Assembly: GCA_045638125.1 (NCBI GenBank)
Contig: JAZUAS010000011.1
Coordinates: 1-13,289, forward strand
Reading direction: 5' to 3'
Origin: SVTX01 sp045638125
GTDB lineage: Bacteria; Bacillota; Clostridia; Oscillospirales; CAG-272
Length of the DNA stretch: 13,289 nucleotides
Positions 5,431-12,108 of the stretch are shown in pieces. Position numbers and translations under genes: made by a program. The notes under the pieces are model-generated. The model worked only from the letters and a program-made list of their open reading frames with translations, was not told where the DNA came from and ran no database searches. Position 1 is the first letter of the stretch, and the number at the start of each line of letters is the position of its first letter.

Positions 5431-6129
5431 TCAACCAAATTTTTTAATGTTTTTCACTGTAAATTCAAGCATTTTTTCTTCTAAATACTGTTTTTTTGCG
5501 ACGATGAAGCTCTTGAATTCGTCAACGTTCTTTTCTCCATTGGAAAAGTCAAGAATATACGTCTTTATTTTAAGACCGAGGTCATAGTCGCCGTTCTGTG
5601 AGAGATACTTGTAGAATATCTCGCCGCATTCTTGTCCGAAAGAGAGGAAAAGCTCGGGATCTGCTCCATTTTCGTCGCTTAACTCACAGAGCAGTTCGTA
5701 ACAAAAGAGGGTCTTAAAGGGCTCGGGAATTCTTTGTCTTTCGTCGAAAAGGTCGCCGATGTAGAGCTTTCCGCGGTGCTTAAATGACGCCATAAACATA
5801 GTAAGCTTTTCACGCACGAGAGAAACGGTCAGCTCGTTTATAGCCATATCCTGCTTTTTCTTTTTGTTGTATAGGAAAAAGTTGTGTCGCGGGCCGCTCT
5901 CGGATGCACCGACTGCGGCGACTATCATCAAAAACACGCCAACTACACCTACAATGCAGGAAAAGACTATGACAGCGATCTTTGTTACCTCATGGTCTAT
6001 CTTGGCGATGGCAAAGCATACGCCGATGATCGCCGCGGCGATAAGGATAGCGCCGAAATTTGAGATCCGACGGGACATCGTTTCGAGAAAATCTCTTGGA
6101 ATATCGTCGAAATTATTGTTTTGGTTCAA
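5431..6129 (-). CDS. Hypothetical two-TM membrane protein
   Basis: I do not recognise this 232-residue protein. Two hydrophobic helices, about 25-43 and 50-74, are separated by a short charged turn (KIDHEVTK), so it should be anchored as a hairpin with a cytoplasmic C-terminal domain of about 155 residues. That domain starts with a basic patch (NKKKKQDM, 88-95) and is then helical, acidic and basic in turn, with no catalytic signature I can name. The start is TTG 6129 (NQNNNF follows) with GAGG 8 bases upstream; the next possible start would remove the membrane part. It begins 14 bases after der and ends 27 before obg, so it is certainly co-transcribed with two ribosome-assembly GTPases. A membrane role linked to them is only a guess from position. 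Confidence 0.85.
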   Translation of the reverse strand: MNQNNNFDDIPRDFLETMSRRISNFGAILIAAAIIGVCFAIAKIDHEVTKIAVIVFSCIVGVVGVFLMIVAAVGASESGPRHNFFLYNKKKKQDMAINELTVSLVREKLTMFMASFKHRGKLYIGDLFDERQRIPEPFKTLFCYELLCELSDENGADPELFLSFGQECGEIFYKYLSQNGDYDLGLKIKTYILDFSNGEKNVDEFKSFIVAKKQYLEEKMLEFTVKNIKKFG

Positions 6130-6143
6130 TTTTAATACCTCGT

Positions 6144-7478
6144 TTATTTGTCGTTGTCGTCGCCTCTCTCGCGGATTATCAGCTTGATGGGTGTTCCCGT
6201 AAATCCAAACGTCTCGCGCAGACAGTTTTCAATGTATCTCTGATATGAGAAGTGGAAAAGCTCGGCGTTGTTGCAGAATATAACAAACGTGGGGGGAGCA
6301 ACACTGATCTGTGTCATATAGTAGATCTTAAGTCTCTTGCCCTTGTCGGTAGGAGGCTGAGTTCTCATGGTCGCCTCACCGAGAACGTCGTTGAGCATGC
6401 CTGTGGAGATACGCATTGTCGACTGGTTTTGGACGTAGTTGATGCGCTCAAAAATGTTGTCAACACGCTGTCCGGTCATAGCGGAAACAAAGATAATGGG
6501 AGCGTAGGGCATATAAGCCAGATGCTCGCGGATGCGTGTGGTAAATTCATTGACGGTGGAGTTGTCTTTTTCGATGGAATCCCATTTGTTGACAACGATT
6601 ATGGAAGCCTTGCCTGAATCGTGAGCGATGCCCGCGATCTTTTCGTCCTGCTCTGTGATGCCGACAGATGCGTCGATCATAATGAGGCAGACTTCGGCTC
6701 TCTCTACCGCCATGTGGGCGCGGAGAACGCTGTATCTTTCGATGTTGTCGGTTACCTTGGACTGGCGACGGATACCTGCGGTGTCGATGAGGGTGTACTT
6801 GCCGTGCTCGTTTTCGAGGAGACTGTCTACCGCGTCTCTGGTCGTTCCTGCTATGTTGGAAACGATAAGACGCTGCTCGCCAAGCATTTTGTTGATTATC
6901 GAGGATTTGCCTGCATTAGGCTTACCGATAACGGCTACCTTGATCGAGTCGTCCTCTTCGTCGACGTAATCCCAGTCTCCGAGAGCGTTTATGCAGGCGT
7001 CAAGCAGGTCGCCGGTTCCCGAGCCGTGGACAGAGGAGACGGCGATAGGCTCGCAGTCGAATCCAAGCTCGTAGAATTCATAAAATTCATAGGGAAGACG
7101 ACCTACGCTATCGCACTTGTTGATGCAGGGAACGATAGGCTTTCCGCTCTTTTTGAGCATTATGGCAATATCGCGGTCGTTTGCGGTAAGACCCGTTCTG
7201 ACGTCGCACATAAATACGATAACGTCAGCGTCCTCAACGGCTATCTGTGCTTGAAACTTCATCTGGGAGAGGATTATGTCGTCGCTCTTGGGTTCAATTC
7301 CTCCGGTGTCGATGACTATAAATTGCTTTCCGCACCACTCGGTCTCGCCGTAGATACGGTCACGGGTAACGCCGGGAACGTCCTCGACGATGCTTCGGCG
7401 CTCACCTATAAGTTTATTGAAAAGTGTGCTTTTGCCTACGTTGGGGCGACCAACGATAGCTATAATTGGTTTAGACAT
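6144..7478 (-). CDS. der: Der (EngA), tandem-domain ribosome-assembly GTPase
   Basis: Der is an essential GTPase of 50S maturation and the only bacterial GTPase family with two G domains in one chain. At 444 residues it has the normal length. Domain 1: GRPNVGKST (10-18), DTGG (57-60), NKCD (120-123). Domain 2: GKPNAGKSS (185-193), DTAG (232-235), NKWD (297-300), SAMTG (332-336). A KH-like RNA-binding domain fills about 355-438 and ends with the typical GTPIKLIIR. ATG 7478 is preceded by AAAGGCGG, an imperfect Shine-Dalgarno. It follows the DUF512 gene by 45 bases and precedes the two-TM gene by 14. All nucleotide-binding motifs are intact, so it is presumably active. Confidence 0.98.
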   Translation of the reverse strand: MSKPIIAIVGRPNVGKSTLFNKLIGERRSIVEDVPGVTRDRIYGETEWCGKQFIVIDTGGIEPKSDDIILSQMKFQAQIAVEDADVIVFMCDVRTGLTANDRDIAIMLKKSGKPIVPCINKCDSVGRLPYEFYEFYELGFDCEPIAVSSVHGSGTGDLLDACINALGDWDYVDEEDDSIKVAVIGKPNAGKSSIINKMLGEQRLIVSNIAGTTRDAVDSLLENEHGKYTLIDTAGIRRQSKVTDNIERYSVLRAHMAVERAEVCLIMIDASVGITEQDEKIAGIAHDSGKASIIVVNKWDSIEKDNSTVNEFTTRIREHLAYMPYAPIIFVSAMTGQRVDNIFERINYVQNQSTMRISTGMLNDVLGEATMRTQPPTDKGKRLKIYYMTQISVAPPTFVIFCNNAELFHFSYQRYIENCLRETFGFTGTPIKLIIRERGDDNDK

Positions 7479-7523
7479 ATATTTAAAACCGCCTTTCTGC
7501 AGAAATTGTAGAAGTTAAGAGTT

Positions 7524-8852
7524 TTAATAATCAGGGTGATGTTCGACTCCAAGAACGTCACAGATAAATCCCTCTCCGCTATCCCTTGAGGGGGAGACGG
7601 GAACTCCAAGCCTTCCTGAAAGCTCTTCGGGAGTCATATCGTCGAGGAAAAGGTCTCCGTCGGCGCGAAGTGCGTTTGCGGGGAAGATGAGAAGCTCGCC
7701 AAGGTCTTTGCCCCCAAGCTGCTCGGAAATATCCTTACCCGTGAGCAATCCCGATACGGTAATAGTTTCGCCGAAAAAGTGGTTGATTATTTTGTGAACG
7801 TCAACCTTTAGCCCCTCAACTCTCACTTCAAGCTCGGTTGCCATCATTTTGATAGTGTCATAAGCGGCAACTCCTGTTGCGATCGAGATGTGTCTGGGGG
7901 ATTTGTAATTTTCAAGATATTCGTCGAGGTAATCCAGCTCGCCTTTAAATTCTGTCATAAGCGAGGTTATCATACCAACTCCGTTTTCGATCTGGGGGTA
8001 GCCCTCATAATAGCTTTCCTCGGGGAGAGGGAGCTCTGCCTTGAGATAAAATTCGTCGGAGCAGAAGAACATTCGGCTGCCGTTTCTTTTCTCAAAATCT
8101 TTTGCAAATTTGTCCACCTGCTCGATCACCGCCGCGGATTCTTCCTTGGTAAATCCCTCGAGAGGATAAAGCTTTTCGCGGTAGCGAGTCAAGCCTGCAG
8201 GGACTATGGAAACGCTCTGCATAGCAGGGAAAAGCTCGGAGAGGTCACGCATGGAGCGGTCAAGCTCCGGCCCGTCGTTAAGCCCCTTGCAAAGCACTAT
8301 CTGACCGCAAAGCGAAATGCCTGCATCGGCAAGACGCTTCATGTAAGAGAGAACCTCACCTGCGCGTTTGTTGTGCATCATTTGCACACGCAACTCGGGG
8401 TTCGTGGTGTGAACCGAAATGTTAACGGGGGAGATGTGCATCTCGATGATTCGGTCTATATCCTTATCGTGAAGATTGGTCAGCGTGATGTAGTTGCCGT
8501 GAAGGAATGAGAGACGCGAATCGTCGTCCTTGAAATAAAGGGTCTTTCTCATTCCTCTGGGAAGCTGGTCGATAAAGCAGAAAACGCACTTGTTTTCGCA
8601 AGAATGCTTTTTGTCCATAAGGGGAGTTTCAAAGTCGAGACCTATGTCGTCGTAGGTCTGTTTTTTTATCGCGACCTCAAATTTCTCGCCATCGCGCGCA
8701 ATCTTTAGTAAAATGCTTTTTTCCGCCAAGAAAAAGCGGTAATCAAGCACGTCGCATATCTCTCGACCGTTTATCGATATTAAATTGTCGCCGGTTTTTA
8801 TGCCTGCCATATCGGCTCGGCTGTGCTTGTCCACCGAAACTATCTTGACCAT
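7524..8852 (-). CDS. PDZ / radical SAM / DUF512 family protein
   Basis: A 442-residue member of the DUF512 family, of unknown function. Residues about 2-60 form a PDZ-like domain (SVDKHSRADMAGIKTGDNLI). The cluster motif Cys85-x3-Cys89-x2-Cys92 (CENKCVFC) is the radical SAM signature, so the protein should hold a [4Fe-4S] cluster and use S-adenosylmethionine. SPVNISVHTT (141-150) and GQIVLCKGLND (183-193) continue the radical SAM core. The C-terminal DUF512 part carries QIENGVGM (287-294). In Clostridia this family is often next to der, as here. ATG 8852 has GAGG 6-7 bases upstream, and a sigma-A promoter precedes it. It is the first gene of the minus-strand operon. The substrate cannot be inferred; an N-terminal PDZ on a cytoplasmic radical SAM enzyme suggests a peptide or protein partner. 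Confidence 0.95.
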   Translation of the reverse strand: MVKIVSVDKHSRADMAGIKTGDNLISINGREICDVLDYRFFLAEKSILLKIARDGEKFEVAIKKQTYDDIGLDFETPLMDKKHSCENKCVFCFIDQLPRGMRKTLYFKDDDSRLSFLHGNYITLTNLHDKDIDRIIEMHISPVNISVHTTNPELRVQMMHNKRAGEVLSYMKRLADAGISLCGQIVLCKGLNDGPELDRSMRDLSELFPAMQSVSIVPAGLTRYREKLYPLEGFTKEESAAVIEQVDKFAKDFEKRNGSRMFFCSDEFYLKAELPLPEESYYEGYPQIENGVGMITSLMTEFKGELDYLDEYLENYKSPRHISIATGVAAYDTIKMMATELEVRVEGLKVDVHKIINHFFGETITVSGLLTGKDISEQLGGKDLGELLIFPANALRADGDLFLDDMTPEELSGRLGVPVSPSRDSGEGFICDVLGVEHHPDY

Positions 8853-8894
8853 ACTCTTACCTCAATGATAATTTTACATTATAATCCAACCTAC

Positions 8895-8923
8895 ATTATA
8901 ACACAAAATCAGTCGCTTTGCAA
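8895..8923 (-). promoter_or_regulatory. Sigma-A promoter of the DUF512-der-obg-ppa operon
   Basis: On the minus strand TTGCAA (8918-8923) and a perfect TATAAT (8895-8900) are 17 bases apart. The start would be near 8888, giving a leader of about 35 bases. No further promoter of this quality appears inside the operon, and intergenic gaps are 14-45 bases, so the five genes are probably one transcript. Confidence 0.8.
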
Positions 8924-8981
8924 GGGCTTTTTGCCATTTTAGAAAAAGTGATATAAATTAAATTAATTTTTTAAAAATCTA

Positions 8982-9010
8982 TTGTAAAATTTAGTGATAT
9001 ATGTTATAAT
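8982..9010 (+). promoter_or_regulatory. Sigma-A promoter of the exonuclease-thiI-aspS operon
   Basis: TTGTAA (8982-8987) and a perfect TATAAT (9005-9010) have a 17-base spacer, in an AT-rich upstream region that could serve as an UP element. The start is expected near 9017. It diverges from the minus-strand promoter, with about 60 bases between the two -35 boxes. Confidence 0.82.
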
Positions 9011-9021
9011 TAAACGATTAT

Positions 9022-9087
9022 GCGAAAGTTTAAGCGTCTTGACGGCGGCTCGTCTTGCATATCGAGCCGATAGGTCACGGCTTTCGC
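9022..9087 (+). promoter_or_regulatory. Structured 5' leader, candidate cis-regulatory RNA
   Basis: Starting about 5 bases after the predicted transcript start, GCGAAAG (9022-9028) pairs perfectly with CTTTCGC (9081-9087). Inside, CGGCTCG (9046-9052) pairs perfectly with CGAGCCG (9063-9069) around a 10-base loop. The asymmetric internal regions (9029-9045, 9070-9080) could form a binding junction. About 127 further leader bases follow before the start codon, ending in a GCGC hairpin just ahead of the ribosome binding site. It fits none of the common riboswitch consensus patterns I know and has no terminator. A 17-codon frame (ATG 9020) overlaps it but has no ribosome binding site. Confidence 0.45.
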
Positions 9088-9214
9088 CCATAAAACGGTT
9101 AAAATTTTGAATTATATATATCCGCTTTGCAATAAGGCATTAATGCGTGGATCCGATGGATTTGTAGCGTCCGATCTGCGCCGAGTCTCTGCGCGCGGAA
9201 GTTTGGAGGAAGAA

Positions 9215-10312
9215 TTGAGCAACACTATGAAGCTCCGCTCGGGTGCGACCATAAAGCAGGTCAGCCGCGAGGAAGCGGACAAGAAGAATTATTTGACGCG
9301 TGGGGTGCTGACACAGATGCATCTTATGCCAAACGGCGACCCTGCCGCGTACGATCTTGCAGATGACGGCAGTATTATCTACTATTTCGATCCCGCAAGA
9401 GTTACCGAAGCTCCCCCCGAGCAGTGGTACTACCCCAGAAGCCGCAAGGAGAGCAGAACCCTTGAGAGCGGCACTACTATTGAGAGAATGAGCATCAAGC
9501 GCGCGGCGTCCTGCGGTTACTATACTCGCGAGAGACTTGCACAGATGCATTACGAGATCATAGAAGAGCCTGTTGCCTTTACCGTAAAGGGCGATGGCGA
9601 CACACTCTATTTCTATGACAAAAAGACCGCGCTCCGTCTCCCTCTTAACTGCGTTAAGTGCGGCAAGGACGTGCGCTATAAGAAAAAGCTCTGTCGCGCT
9701 TGCTATGAGGAGGATCTTGCTATCCGCCGCGAGGAGGGTGACAGATACAGAAACGCATTCTACGGAATGGACAGAAAAAAGGTGCTTTTCTTTGACCTTG
9801 AATTGACCGGTGTTTACGATCACGATGAGATCATTTCCATCTCCATCTGTGATGGTGAGGGAAGCATCATTATGGACACTCTCGTCAAGCCCACTCACAA
9901 GAAGAAGTGGAAGAATACCGAGAAGATACACGGCATAACTCCCGAAATGGTGGCAGACGCGCCCCTTTTGGACGAGCTTATTCCCGAAATTAAGAATATT
10001 TTTGCCGATTGCGACAATCTTATCGCATACGGCGTTTCTACCGATTATAGCCACATCAAATACATTTACGAGACCGACCGCGAGAGAGAATGGCTCCGCG
10101 AAAAGACCCGATGCTGTGCAAACGAGTTCGTTCGTTACGCTCACGAGCATCAGCCCGATATGGCGCATATGTCACTCACCGACGCTATGGCGCTCTTCTC
10201 TGTTGAGTGGGACGGCGTGGCGCACACCTCTATTGCCGATACCATCGGATGTATGAAGGTCTGGGAAAAGCTGTTCCCCCATTACTATGAGACCGAATGC
10301 GAGGAGGACTGA
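9215..10312 (+). CDS. DEDDh 3'-5' exonuclease-domain protein with duplicated N-terminal module and zinc ribbon
   Basis: A 365-residue protein in four parts. Residues 7-60 and 83-136 are two copies of one module that align without gaps (for example SGATI/SGTTI, LTQMH/LAQMH), about 20 identities in 54; I do not recognise it. Cys146, Cys149, Cys160 and Cys163 form a zinc ribbon. Residues about 189-355 are a DnaQ-like exonuclease: Asp194 and Glu196 (FDLELTG), Asp277 (AYGVSTDYSH), His337 and Asp342 (HTSIAD). It should trim 3' ends of RNA or DNA with two metal ions. TTG 9215 is chosen because GGAGG lies 5 bases upstream and the first module starts at once. TTG 9107, in frame, would add 36 residues but has no ribosome binding site. 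Its stop is 2 bases before thiI, so the two are translationally coupled. The exonuclease call is firm, the substrate unknown. Confidence 0.85.
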   Translation: MSNTMKLRSGATIKQVSREEADKKNYLTRGVLTQMHLMPNGDPAAYDLADDGSIIYYFDPARVTEAPPEQWYYPRSRKESRTLESGTTIERMSIKRAASCGYYTRERLAQMHYEIIEEPVAFTVKGDGDTLYFYDKKTALRLPLNCVKCGKDVRYKKKLCRACYEEDLAIRREEGDRYRNAFYGMDRKKVLFFDLELTGVYDHDEIISISICDGEGSIIMDTLVKPTHKKKWKNTEKIHGITPEMVADAPLLDELIPEIKNIFADCDNLIAYGVSTDYSHIKYIYETDREREWLREKTRCCANEFVRYAHEHQPDMAHMSLTDAMALFSVEWDGVAHTSIADTIGCMKVWEKLFPHYYETECEED

Positions 10313-10314
10313 CG

Positions 10315-11493
10315 ATGAAAGAAATTTTACTTTGTAAATACGGTGAGATAGTTCTCAAGGGTGCTAACAAGCGCTATTTTGAGGATTCTCTTTGCAAGGA
10401 GCTTCGCATCAGAGCGAAAAAACACGGAAATTTTGATATAATCCGCGCACAAAGCACAATATATATCGAGCCGCAGGACGATTTTGCCGATATAGACGGA
10501 ATGTTTGAGTCGGCTATGAAGACCTTTGGCATCGTTGCTATCGGTCGTGCGGCTGTGTGCGAAAAAAATCTTGAGGACATCAAGAGAGTAACGAGAGAAT
10601 ATATCCCCCAGTTCCTTGAGGGCAAAAAGACCTTTAAGGTTGAGGGAAAGAGAAGCGATAAGACCTTCCCACTCAACTCTATGGAGCTTTCCGAGATCCT
10701 TGGTGGCGAGATACTCGACGCTACTCACGGTCGCATAAGAGTTGACGTGAGAAAGCCTGACGTTGTGGTTAAGGTTGAGATCCGTGAGAGAGCGGCATAC
10801 GTTCACGCAGGACAGTTTAAGGCGGCAGGCGGACTTCCCGTAGGATCGGGCGGTCACGGAATGTTGCTTTTGTCGGGCGGAATCGACTCTCCCGTTGCAG
10901 GATTTATGATGGCAAAGAGAGGACTTCGCGTTGAAGCGGTTCACTTCGAATCCTTCCCCTATACCAGCGAGATGGCGAGAGACAAGGTTATCCGTCTTGC
11001 CCGCACTATGGCGGCTTACACCGGTGACATCTATGTTCACGTCGTTTCCCTCACCAAGATTCAGGAAGAGATCGCAAAGCATTGTGAGGAAGATTATTTC
11101 ACCCTCCTGCTCCGCAGATATATGATGACGATCGCCAGCCGAATTGCCGGAGATCACGACAGCAAGTGTCTTATCACGGGTGAGAGCCTCGGTCAGGTGG
11201 CGAGCCAGACCATGGAGGCGATTGCCGTTACCGATAATGCGTCCGGCCTTCCCGTTTTCCGTCCCTGCATCGGAATGGATAAAGAGGAGATCGTGGAGAT
11301 CGCAAGAAAGATCGGCACGTTCGATATTTCCATCGAGCCCTACGAGGATTGCTGTACCGTCTTTACCCCCAGACACCCCAGAACTAAGCCCGTGCTTGAA
11401 AAGGTGCTTCGCGAGGAGCAGAAGCTTGACTTTGAAGCACTTGTGGCAGAGGCTATTGAGGGTGCATATACTATAAGAGCTCAAGCATTCTAA
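10315..11493 (+). CDS. thiI: tRNA 4-thiouridine synthetase ThiI, without rhodanese domain
   Basis: ThiI adenylates uridine 8 of tRNA and inserts sulfur to make 4-thiouridine, and in some bacteria also supplies sulfur for thiamine. The order is an N-terminal ferredoxin-like domain (1-59), THUMP RNA-binding domain (about 60-165) and PP-loop ATP pyrophosphatase (about 180-350) with SGGIDSP (187-193). The conserved cysteine lies in EDCCTVFTPRHP (Cys346/347), matching E. coli Cys344. At 392 residues it lacks the C-terminal rhodanese domain, as in Bacillus, where a dedicated cysteine desulfurase gives sulfur directly; none is in the window. ATG 10315 is chosen because GGAGG lies 7 bases upstream. 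An in-frame ATG at 10297 would place that ribosome binding site inside the gene and overlap the exonuclease gene by 16 bases. Confidence 0.97.
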   Translation: MKEILLCKYGEIVLKGANKRYFEDSLCKELRIRAKKHGNFDIIRAQSTIYIEPQDDFADIDGMFESAMKTFGIVAIGRAAVCEKNLEDIKRVTREYIPQFLEGKKTFKVEGKRSDKTFPLNSMELSEILGGEILDATHGRIRVDVRKPDVVVKVEIRERAAYVHAGQFKAAGGLPVGSGGHGMLLLSGGIDSPVAGFMMAKRGLRVEAVHFESFPYTSEMARDKVIRLARTMAAYTGDIYVHVVSLTKIQEEIAKHCEEDYFTLLLRRYMMTIASRIAGDHDSKCLITGESLGQVASQTMEAIAVTDNASGLPVFRPCIGMDKEEIVEIARKIGTFDISIEPYEDCCTVFTPRHPRTKPVLEKVLREEQKLDFEALVAEAIEGAYTIRAQAF

Positions 11494-11515
11494 TTAAACG
11501 CAAATGGAGTTTGTT

Positions 11516-12079
11516 ATGGAACAGAAATATTACAGAATGAATATTGCGGGACTCGACAGAGATCTGCCGATCTGCCCCCTTAACGAAAATCTTATGATAG
11601 CGGGATTTGTCATTTTCGGAGATCCCGAGCTGACCACCGCTTGTGCTAAGGAGCTGCTTGAAAAAGCTCCCGAGTACGACTACCTTATCTCGGCAGAGGC
11701 AAAGGGAATACCGCTTGTGCACGAGATGGCTCGTCTTGCGGGCAATCAGAAATATTTCCTTGCAAGAAAAGCTCCGAAGCTTTATATGACCGGAGTTTTC
11801 GGAGTTGAGGTCAAGTCTATCACCACTGCGGCGACCCAGCACCTCTATCTTGACAAGGCTGACGCCGAGATCATGAAGGGCAAGAGAATTCTGGTAGTTG
11901 ACGACGTTATCTCCACCGGAGAGTCGCTTCGTGCGATCGAAGAGCTTGTAAAGCAGGCAGGCGGCGAGATCATTGGCAGAATGGCGATCCTTGCAGAGGG
12001 CGATGCGGCAAGACGCGACGATCTCATATTCCTTGAAGAGCTTCCTCTTTTCAACGGCGAAGGCAAGCCCATCGCGTGA
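11516..12079 (+). CDS. Purine-type phosphoribosyltransferase
   Basis: This 187-residue type I phosphoribosyltransferase joins a free base to PRPP. The PRPP-binding loop ILVVDDVISTGES lies at 125-137, with the acidic pair Asp129-Asp130. The upstream AEAKGIPLVHEMARL (60-74) and RKAPK (84-88) resemble adenine and xanthine phosphoribosyltransferases (EARGF, RKPGKL). Adenine phosphoribosyltransferase is the nearest guess, but the hood region is not diagnostic, so I give no gene symbol. ATG 11516 is preferred because GGAG lies 6 bases upstream; ATG 11504, in frame, would add MEFV and overlap that site. It follows thiI by 22 bases and precedes aspS by 29, so it is an internal operon gene. The context suggests nucleotide salvage rather than a transcription regulator of the PurR or PyrR kind. 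Confidence 0.88.
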   Translation: MEQKYYRMNIAGLDRDLPICPLNENLMIAGFVIFGDPELTTACAKELLEKAPEYDYLISAEAKGIPLVHEMARLAGNQKYFLARKAPKLYMTGVFGVEVKSITTAATQHLYLDKADAEIMKGKRILVVDDVISTGESLRAIEELVKQAGGEIIGRMAILAEGDAARRDDLIFLEELPLFNGEGKPIA

Positions 12080-12108
12080 CATAAAAACTACGAAAGGACA
12101 TAAATAAA

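Noticed and set aside
6621..7511. Plus-strand open frame (296 codons) opposite der
   Set aside because: Antisense of a fully recognised Der; no start signal and no domain.
9022..9087. c-di-GMP, fluoride or cobalamin riboswitch
   Set aside because: The conserved core bases of these classes, as I know them, are not present; only the helices can be supported.
9140..10168. Minus-strand open frame (342 codons) opposite the exonuclease gene
   Set aside because: The plus-strand frame has the exonuclease motifs, zinc ribbon and ribosome binding site; the antisense frame has none of these.
10327..11484. Minus-strand open frame (385 codons) opposite thiI
   Set aside because: ThiI is unmistakable on the plus strand; the antisense frame is a codon-bias shadow.
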